Assembly: GCA_963669435.1 (NCBI GenBank) | Contig: OY770025.1 | Span: 2,542,001-2,606,000, forward strand | DNA from: CALJFL01 sp963669435 | GTDB lineage: Bacteria > Pseudomonadota > Gammaproteobacteria > Pseudomonadales > Halieaceae | Direction: 5' to 3' | DNA length: 64,000 bases | In this document: piece after piece, positions 59,361 to 64,000 of the stretch | How the letters are laid out: every line of letters begins with the position of its first letter | Numbering within the stretch: position 1 is the first letter of the stretch | The notes under the pieces: generated by a model | Told to the model about the DNA's origin: nothing | What the model saw: the letters and a program-made list of their open reading frames with translations, nothing else | The model's database searches: none | Program-made: the position numbers and the translations under genes

Positions 59361-59457
59361 TTGACACCCTCTGGTCACATCATTAGAATTCGCGTTCCTT
59401 TTTTCGGGGGGTCCCTGTGCGGGCCTCTGGTTTTTTATTTGATTGGAGTTAGGTCAG
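59361..59457 (+). promoter_or_regulatory. Promoter and leader of the S10 operon
   Basis: Consensus promoter TTGACA (59361-59366), 17-bp spacer and TAGAAT (59384-59389). A leader of about 60 bases follows with CTTTTTTCGGGGGG and ends in TTGGAGTTAGGTCAG before the GTG. The rest of the 58889-59457 gap holds only the epimerase remnant. Translational control of this leader by L4 is known in E. coli, but the longer E. coli-type S10 leader structure is not evident here. Confidence 0.8.
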
Positions 59458-59769
59458 GTGCAGAATCAACGCATTCGTATTCGCCTTAAGGCTTTTGACC
59501 ACCGCCTGATAGATACGTCTACTCAGGAAATCGTGGAAACTGCGCGCCGTACAGGTGCTCAGGTTAAAGGCCCGATCCCCCTTCCTACGCGGAAGGAAAA
59601 GTTCACCGTGCTGATTTCTCCGCACGTTAACAAGGACGCACGTGACCAGTACGAGATTCGTACCCACAAACGTCTGTTAGATATCGTGGAGCCTACAGAA
59701 AAAACTGTAGACGCCCTGATGAAGTTGGACCTGGCAGCAGGTGTGGAAGTACAGATTAGTCTTGGCTAA
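59458..59769 (+). CDS. rpsJ: 30S ribosomal protein S10
   Basis: Ribosomal protein that also acts as NusE in antitermination. 103 residues, matching E. coli. It starts QNQRIRIRLKAFDHRLIDTST from GTG 59458, with GGAG at about 59445-59448. The conserved GPIPLPTRKEKFTVLISPHVNKDARDQYEIRTHKRL follows. First gene of the S10 operon; 118 bases before rplC. Confidence 0.98.
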   Translation: MQNQRIRIRLKAFDHRLIDTSTQEIVETARRTGAQVKGPIPLPTRKEKFTVLISPHVNKDARDQYEIRTHKRLLDIVEPTEKTVDALMKLDLAAGVEVQISLG

Positions 59770-59887
59770 CGACAATTCGTAGCAAGGCCTGCTCACGGTG
59801 AAAACCGTGGGTGTGTAACGCCCGGTTTTTGAAAGAGAGTGGGGCGGCCATAGAGGGTTCAGCCCCGTACACTGAGAGGTTAACAAA

Positions 59888-60523
59888 ATGACTATTGGTT
59901 TAGTCGGCCGCAAGTCCGGTATGACTCGTGTTTTTACCGAAGACGGCGCATCAATACCCGTAACCGTAGTGGAGGTCACTCCAAACCGCGTTACTCAAGT
60001 CAAAGAGCTCGATAGCGATGGCTATCGCGCTATTCAGGTCACAGCGGGAAGCCGCAAGGCCGCCAAAGTGAGTAAATCAGCAGCGGGACAGTTCGCCAAG
60101 GCGGGCGTCGAAGCGGGCCGCGGTTTGTGGGAATTCCGCCTGGAAGATGACGATGAGTCTCTCGAGGTTGGGTCCGAGCTGACCGTTGAGCGTTTTGAAG
60201 CGGGCCAGAAGGTGGACGTTGCGGGTAAATCCAAGGGTAAGGGCTTCCAGGGCGGTATCAAGCGCTGGAATTTCTCCATGCAGGATGCAACCCACGGTAA
60301 CTCTCTGTCGCATCGCTCCAACGGTTCCATTGGCCAGTGCCAGACACCTGGTCGTGTCTTCAAGGGCAAGAAAATGTCCGGCCACATGGGCGCCGAGAAT
60401 GTAACTACCCAGGGACTGGAAGTAGTCCGGGTAGATGCGGAGCGCAACTTGCTGCTTATCAAGGGCGCCGTCCCCGGCGCACCTGGCGGAGACGTTCTCG
60501 TGCGTCCCGCGGTCAAGGCTTAA
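59888..60523 (+). CDS. rplC: 50S ribosomal protein L3
   Basis: Early 50S assembly protein of 211 residues: TIGLVGRKSGMTRVFTEDGASIPVTVVEV, the extended loop KGFQGGIKRWNFSMQDATHGNSLSHR and SIGQCQTPGRVFKGKKMSGHMG, which reaches the peptidyl-transferase centre. ATG 59888. Confidence 0.98.
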   Translation: MTIGLVGRKSGMTRVFTEDGASIPVTVVEVTPNRVTQVKELDSDGYRAIQVTAGSRKAAKVSKSAAGQFAKAGVEAGRGLWEFRLEDDDESLEVGSELTVERFEAGQKVDVAGKSKGKGFQGGIKRWNFSMQDATHGNSLSHRSNGSIGQCQTPGRVFKGKKMSGHMGAENVTTQGLEVVRVDAERNLLLIKGAVPGAPGGDVLVRPAVKA

Positions 60524-60541
60524 GGTTAGGGGGTCTCTAAC

Positions 60542-61159
60542 GTGGAATTGAGTGTAGTAAAGCCAGGTAGCACAGACGCGGGTACGGTATCCGTTTCTGA
60601 TGTTGCTTTCGCTCGCGAATACAACGAAGACCTGGTTCACCAGGTCGTAACGGCCTACATGGCTGGCGCGCGTCAGGGTACGCGGGCGCAAAAGAATCGC
60701 GCAGATGTCAGCGGTGGTGGTAAGAAGCCCTGGCGTCAGAAAGGTACCGGTCGTGCTCGAGCGGGAACCATTCGCTCCCCAATCTGGCGCAGCGGCGGTG
60801 TGACTTTTGCGGCGCAGCCACAAGATCACTCGCAGAAGGTGAATCGCAAGATGTACCGTGCAGCCCTGCGTTCGATCATGTCTGAGCTCGCCCGCCAGGA
60901 TCGCCTGGTAGTGGTTGAGAATATGGACATCGATTTGCCAAAGACCAAACTGCTGGCCAAGCAACTGGGCGAGTTCGGTATCGACAATGTGCTCATCATT
61001 AGCGACGAGGTGGGTGAGAACCTGTACCTTGCAGCGCGCAACCTGCACAAGGTTGATGTGCGCGATGTGGATGGCGTTGACCCGGTTAGCTTGATCGCCT
61101 ACGACAAGGTCATGGTGACCGTCGCTGCAGTGAAGAAATTTGAGGAGATGCTGGGATGA
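60542..61159 (+). CDS. rplD: 50S ribosomal protein L4
   Basis: 205 residues. Tunnel-wall protein and, in E. coli, the regulator of the S10 operon. Segments VVTAYMAGARQGTRAQKNRADVSGGGKKPWRQKGTGRARAG and SPIWRSGGVTFAAQPQDHSQKVNRKMYR are family signatures. GTG 60542 is the start, 18 bases after rplC. Its stop overlaps rplW (ATGA). Confidence 0.97.
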   Translation: MELSVVKPGSTDAGTVSVSDVAFAREYNEDLVHQVVTAYMAGARQGTRAQKNRADVSGGGKKPWRQKGTGRARAGTIRSPIWRSGGVTFAAQPQDHSQKVNRKMYRAALRSIMSELARQDRLVVVENMDIDLPKTKLLAKQLGEFGIDNVLIISDEVGENLYLAARNLHKVDVRDVDGVDPVSLIAYDKVMVTVAAVKKFEEMLG

Positions 61160-61452
61160 ACCAGGAGCGCATATTTCAAGTGCTGGTAGGTCCGCATGTG
61201 TCTGAGAAGGCGGCTATCGTTGCTGATAACAGCAACCAGTACGTGTTTAAAGTAGCAGTAGATGCGAGCAAGTCCGAGATCAAGAAGTCTGTTGAGCAGC
61301 TGTTCAAGGTCAAGGTCGAGAACGTTTCTACACTCAGGGTTAAAGGTAAGGTAAAGCGTAACCGCTTTGGCTACAGCACAAAGCCTACCTGGAAGAAAGC
61401 ATATGTTCGACTGGAGCAGGGTCAAGACATCGACTTTGCCTCAGCTGAGTAA
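61156..61452 (+). CDS. rplW: 50S ribosomal protein L23
   Basis: 98 residues; sits at the tunnel exit and binds trigger factor and SRP. RIFQVLVGPHVSEKAAIVADNSNQYVFKVAVDASK and VESVSTLRVKGK-type VENVSTLRVKGKVKRNRFG follow the family. ATGA overlap with rplD. Confidence 0.97.
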   Translation: MNQERIFQVLVGPHVSEKAAIVADNSNQYVFKVAVDASKSEIKKSVEQLFKVKVENVSTLRVKGKVKRNRFGYSTKPTWKKAYVRLEQGQDIDFASAE

Positions 61453-61466
61453 GGAGTAAGGTAGGA

Positions 61467-62294
61467 ATGGCAGTTTTAAAGAGCAAGCCGACTTCACCGG
61501 GTCGCCGTCATGTCGTCCGCGTTGTCAGTGACGACCTGCACAAAGGCGCGCCTTACAAGCCCTTGCTGGAGCAGCAAACCCGTAATGGCGGCCGTAATAA
61601 CAATGGCCGGATCACCACACGCCACATTGGCGGTGGTCACAAGCAGCATTACCGGGTCATCGACTTCAAGCGCACCAAGGACGGAATTCCGGCAAAGGTT
61701 GAACGCCTGGAATATGACCCCAACAGAACCGCGCACATTGCGCTGTTGCTGTTTGCCGACGGTGAGCGTCGTTACATTATCGCTCCTAAGGGTGTGAAGG
61801 CAGGTGATGTGCTGCAATCAGGTGCTTCGGCGCCGATCAAGTCGGGTAACTGTTTGCCGCTGCGCAATATTCCGGTGGGTTCGGTCGTTCACGCCATTGA
61901 ACTCAAGCCCGGGAAGGGTGCCCAGATGGCCCGTTCTGCTGGTGCCTCAGTGCAGTTGGTAGCCCGCGAGGGCCAATACGCCACTCTGCGTCTGCGCTCC
62001 GGGGAGATGCGCAAGGTGCTGGCGGATTGTCGCGCCACGCTGGGAGAGGTTTCCAACTCCGAACACAGCCTGCGCAAGCTCGGTAAAGCTGGCGCGGCGC
62101 GCTGGCGTGGTGTTCGCCCGACAGTTCGCGGTGTTGCAATGAACCCGGTTGATCACCCGCATGGTGGTGGTGAGGGTCGCACCTCTGGTGGACGTCACCC
62201 GGTCAGCCCCTGGGGTACACCGACCAAGGGTTACAAGACGCGCAAGAACAAGCGCACCGACAATTTGATTGTTCGCCGTCGCGGTAAGAAGTAA
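61467..62294 (+). CDS. rplB: 50S ribosomal protein L2
   Basis: 275 residues; needed for peptidyl transfer and subunit joining. It has the N-terminal KPTSPGRRHVVRVVSDDLHKGAPYKPLLE, RNNNGRITTRHIGGGHKQHYRVIDFKR and the C-terminal GVAMNPVDHPHGGGEGRTSGGRHPVSPWG containing the conserved histidine. Confidence 0.98.
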   Translation: MAVLKSKPTSPGRRHVVRVVSDDLHKGAPYKPLLEQQTRNGGRNNNGRITTRHIGGGHKQHYRVIDFKRTKDGIPAKVERLEYDPNRTAHIALLLFADGERRYIIAPKGVKAGDVLQSGASAPIKSGNCLPLRNIPVGSVVHAIELKPGKGAQMARSAGASVQLVAREGQYATLRLRSGEMRKVLADCRATLGEVSNSEHSLRKLGKAGAARWRGVRPTVRGVAMNPVDHPHGGGEGRTSGGRHPVSPWGTPTKGYKTRKNKRTDNLIVRRRGKK

Positions 62295-62332
62295 TCGCGA
62301 TCCTGGTTAACGAGATTTAGAGGAAATAGATT

Positions 62333-62608
62333 GTGCCGCGTTCACTGAAGAAAGGTCCTTTTATCGACCTTCACTTGATGAAGAAAGTTGAAGCAGCCGT
62401 AGAAAGCAATGATCGGCGCCCGATCAAAACCTGGTCGCGTCGCTCCATGATCGCTCCGGATATGGTTGGTCTCACCATCGCCGTGCACAACGGCCGCCAG
62501 CACGTACCGGTGCTGATTAACGAAGATATGGTGGGTCACAAGCTCGGTGAATTTGCGGTTACCCGCACATTCAAGGGCCACATTGTGGACAAGAAAGCCA
62601 AGCGCTAG
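62333..62608 (+). CDS. rpsS: 30S ribosomal protein S19
   Basis: 91 residues; forms the 30S head with S13. PRSLKKGPFIDLHLMKKVEAA at the start and MVGLTIAVHNGRQHVPVLINEDMVGHKLGEFAVTRTF mark the family. GTG 62333, with AGAGGAAA just upstream. Confidence 0.98.
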   Translation: MPRSLKKGPFIDLHLMKKVEAAVESNDRRPIKTWSRRSMIAPDMVGLTIAVHNGRQHVPVLINEDMVGHKLGEFAVTRTFKGHIVDKKAKR

Positions 62609-62634
62609 GCGCGTGGTGAAGCGAGGTTTATAGG

Positions 62635-62973
62635 ATGGAAGTTGCAGCAAGACTCAAAGGCGCTCAAATTTCTGCGCAGAAAGCACGACTGGTCGCCGAC
62701 CAGGTGCGCGGTATGCAGGTAGAAGAAGCGCTGAATTTGCTGGAGTTCAGCAACAAGAAGGCAGCGCACATCGTCAAGAAGGTGCTTGATTCTGCCATCG
62801 CCAATGCTGAAAACAACGAAGGTGCTGACGTTGATGAACTCAAGGTCTCCAGCATCTTTGTTGATGAGGGGATGACAATGAAGCGTCTGCGACCACGTGC
62901 CAAGGGGCGCGCGGACCGTATTTTAAAGCGCAGCTGTCATATCACAGTGAAAGTAGCAGACGGCGAAGGCTAG
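62635..62973 (+). CDS. rplV: 50S ribosomal protein L22
   Basis: 112 residues; its beta-hairpin lines the exit tunnel (KVSSIFVDEGMTMKRLRPRAKGRADRILKRSCHITVKV). N-terminal ARLKGAQISAQKARLVADQVRGM is typical. 26 bases after rpsS. Confidence 0.98.
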   Translation: MEVAARLKGAQISAQKARLVADQVRGMQVEEALNLLEFSNKKAAHIVKKVLDSAIANAENNEGADVDELKVSSIFVDEGMTMKRLRPRAKGRADRILKRSCHITVKVADGEG

Positions 62974-62989
62974 TTTAGGAGAAGACCAC

Positions 62990-63661
62990 ATGGGTCAGAA
63001 AGTACATCCAATCGGTATCCGCTTAGGCATTGTAAAGGACCATACATCGGTCTGGTACGCGGATAACAAGAACTACTCCAAGCAGTTGATTACTGATCTG
63101 GAAGTTCGTGAGTACATTGAAAAAGCGCTTGAGCAAGCGTCTGTGAGCCGCATCGTTATCGAGCGCCCAGCGCAGACTGCGCGCATTACTATCCACACGG
63201 CTCGTCCTGGCATCGTGATTGGTAAGAAGGGTGAAGACGTCGATAAGCTGCGCAAGGTACTGACCGAGAAGATGGGTGTACCGGTACATATCAATATTGA
63301 AGAGATTCGTAAGCCCGATCTCGATGCCAAGCTGGTTGCGCAGAATGTTGCCCAGCAGTTGGAGCGTCGCGTTATGTTCCGTCGTGCGATGAAGCGTGTT
63401 GTTCAAAATGCCATGCGCCAGGGCGCAGAGGGCATCAAGGTCCAGGTGGGTGGTCGCCTGGGTGGCGCGGAGATTGCGCGCTCTGAATGGTACCGCGAAG
63501 GTCGTGTACCCCTGCACACACTGCGTGCGGACATTGACTACGCGACCTATGAGGCCAGCACCACCTACGGAATCATTGGTGTGAAGGTCTGGATTTTCAA
63601 AGGCGAAGTTATTGGTGCCCAAGAGCAAGCTGATAGCACCAAGAAAACAGCAACTAATTAA
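62990..63661 (+). CDS. rpsC: 30S ribosomal protein S3
   Basis: 223 residues; mRNA entry-tunnel protein with helicase function. GQKVHPIGIRLGIVKDHTSVWYADNKNY at the start, the KH-domain loop IHTARPGIVIGKKGEDVDKLRKVL (about 70-93) and QGAEGIKVQVGGRLGGAEIARSEWY. Follows rplV by 16 bases. Confidence 0.98.
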   Translation: MGQKVHPIGIRLGIVKDHTSVWYADNKNYSKQLITDLEVREYIEKALEQASVSRIVIERPAQTARITIHTARPGIVIGKKGEDVDKLRKVLTEKMGVPVHINIEEIRKPDLDAKLVAQNVAQQLERRVMFRRAMKRVVQNAMRQGAEGIKVQVGGRLGGAEIARSEWYREGRVPLHTLRADIDYATYEASTTYGIIGVKVWIFKGEVIGAQEQADSTKKTATN

Positions 63662-63672
63662 GGGTTACGCAG

Positions 63673-64000
63673 ATGTTACAGCCAAAGCGTACAAAATTTC
63701 GCAAGACTCAGAAGGGCCGCAATCGTGGCCTGGCCCATCGAGGCAGCAAGGTGAGTTTTGGTGAGTATGGCCTGAAGGCCACTGGTCGTGGTCGCATTAC
63801 CGCGCGTCAGATAGAAGCTGCACGTCGCGCCATGACCCGTCACATCAAGCGTGGCGGAAAAATTTGGATTCGCGTGTTTCCAGACAAACCCATCACGGGT
63901 AAGCCCCTGGAAGTACGTCAGGGTAAAGGTAAGGGTAACGTTGAGTACTGGGTGGCCCAGATTCAGCCTGGCAAAGTACTTTATGAAGTACAGGGCGTTT
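63673..64000 (+). CDS. rplP: 50S ribosomal protein L16, truncated by the window end
   Basis: The first 109 codons are visible: LQPKRTKFRKTQKGRNRGLAH, then KVSFGEYGLKATGRGRITARQIEAARRAMTRHIKRGGKIWIRVFPDKPITGKP and RQGKGKGNVEYWVAQIQPGKVLYEV. The family is about 137 residues, so fewer than thirty are missing. Start ATG 63673, eleven bases after rpsC. Confidence 0.98.
   Translation, partial: MLQPKRTKFRKTQKGRNRGLAHRGSKVSFGEYGLKATGRGRITARQIEAARRAMTRHIKRGGKIWIRVFPDKPITGKPLEVRQGKGKGNVEYWVAQIQPGKVLYEVQGV

Noticed and set aside
60077..61048. 323-codon minus-strand frame opposite rplC/rplD
   Set aside because: An antisense shadow of two unmistakable ribosomal protein genes, without a plausible start or family.

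Overview
The window reads as a chromosomal segment of a marine-type gammaproteobacterium, most likely Cellvibrionales (Halieaceae-like) or a near relative. That placement is an inference. It rests on the birA-coaX-tRNA-tuf-secE-nusG-rplKAJL-rpoBC-rpsLG-fusA-tuf-S10 order, a type III pantothenate kinase, two tuf copies, a 407-residue EF-Tu, Hsp15 beside a YrfG-type phosphatase, and a moderately GC-rich composition. No 16S gene is present to settle it.

Layout. (1) 1-771, minus strand: the start of ispA and all of xseB. (2) 1198-12242, plus strand: a compact, largely overlapping cluster for a pseudaminic-acid-type nonulosonate (pseB, pseC, aldo/keto reductase, PhyH dioxygenase, methyltransferase, SpsF-type cytidylyltransferase, class III aminotransferase, pseG, pseH, wbqC-like, methyltransferase, pseI). 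It is followed by an OafA-SGNH acyltransferase and a radical SAM/SPASM protein. (3) 16130-21658, minus strand: glycan assembly and export genes (methyltransferase, a GT-like protein, a DUF5672 protein, a PglK/MsbA-like ABC exporter, a family 2 glycosyltransferase). (4) 21810-24545, minus strand: dxs, detached from xseB-ispA, behind a gene for an SGNH-like protein that lacks its catalytic residues. (5) 24564-37391: housekeeping and repair genes (GGDEF protein, hslR, yrfG, cysQ, DUF465, MBL hydrolase, ogt, ada-alkA fusion, sterol desaturase-like, ybaL-like antiporter, birA, coaX, methyltransferase). (6) 37426-57590: tRNA-Thr/Tyr/Gly/Thr-tuf, tRNA-Trp-secE-nusG, rplK-rplA, rplJ-rplL-rpoB-rpoC, an inserted secreted-protein gene, then rpsL-rpsG-fusA-tuf. 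(7) 57609-59059: an interruption with a methyltransferase, a TM2 protein and a truncated epimerase fragment. (8) 59361-64000: the S10 operon from rpsJ into rplP.

Functionally, the left third can make a CMP-activated nonulosonate from UDP-GlcNAc (PseB, PseC, PseH, PseG, PseI, plus an SpsF-type enzyme in place of the usual NeuA-type PseF). It carries unusual tailoring candidates, and the minus-strand block supplies plausible assembly and flipping functions. The right half is the transcription/translation core. Its promoters share a TAGAAT-type -10 box with a 17-bp spacer and GC-rich start regions, and it carries leader structures typical of autoregulation.

The most unusual DNA lies in the tRNA cluster. 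The 3' end of tRNA-Tyr and its flank are repeated 179 bp downstream around a nested array of four hairpins, closely resembling the plan of the E. coli tyrT/rtT repeats. A 5' fragment of tRNA-Thr lies just upstream of that gene. Other non-coding signals are a near-perfect 45-bp palindrome behind the first tuf gene, and a set of related 16-bp dyad sites upstream of the GGDEF gene. No CRISPR array, prophage, integrase or insertion-sequence transposase was seen.
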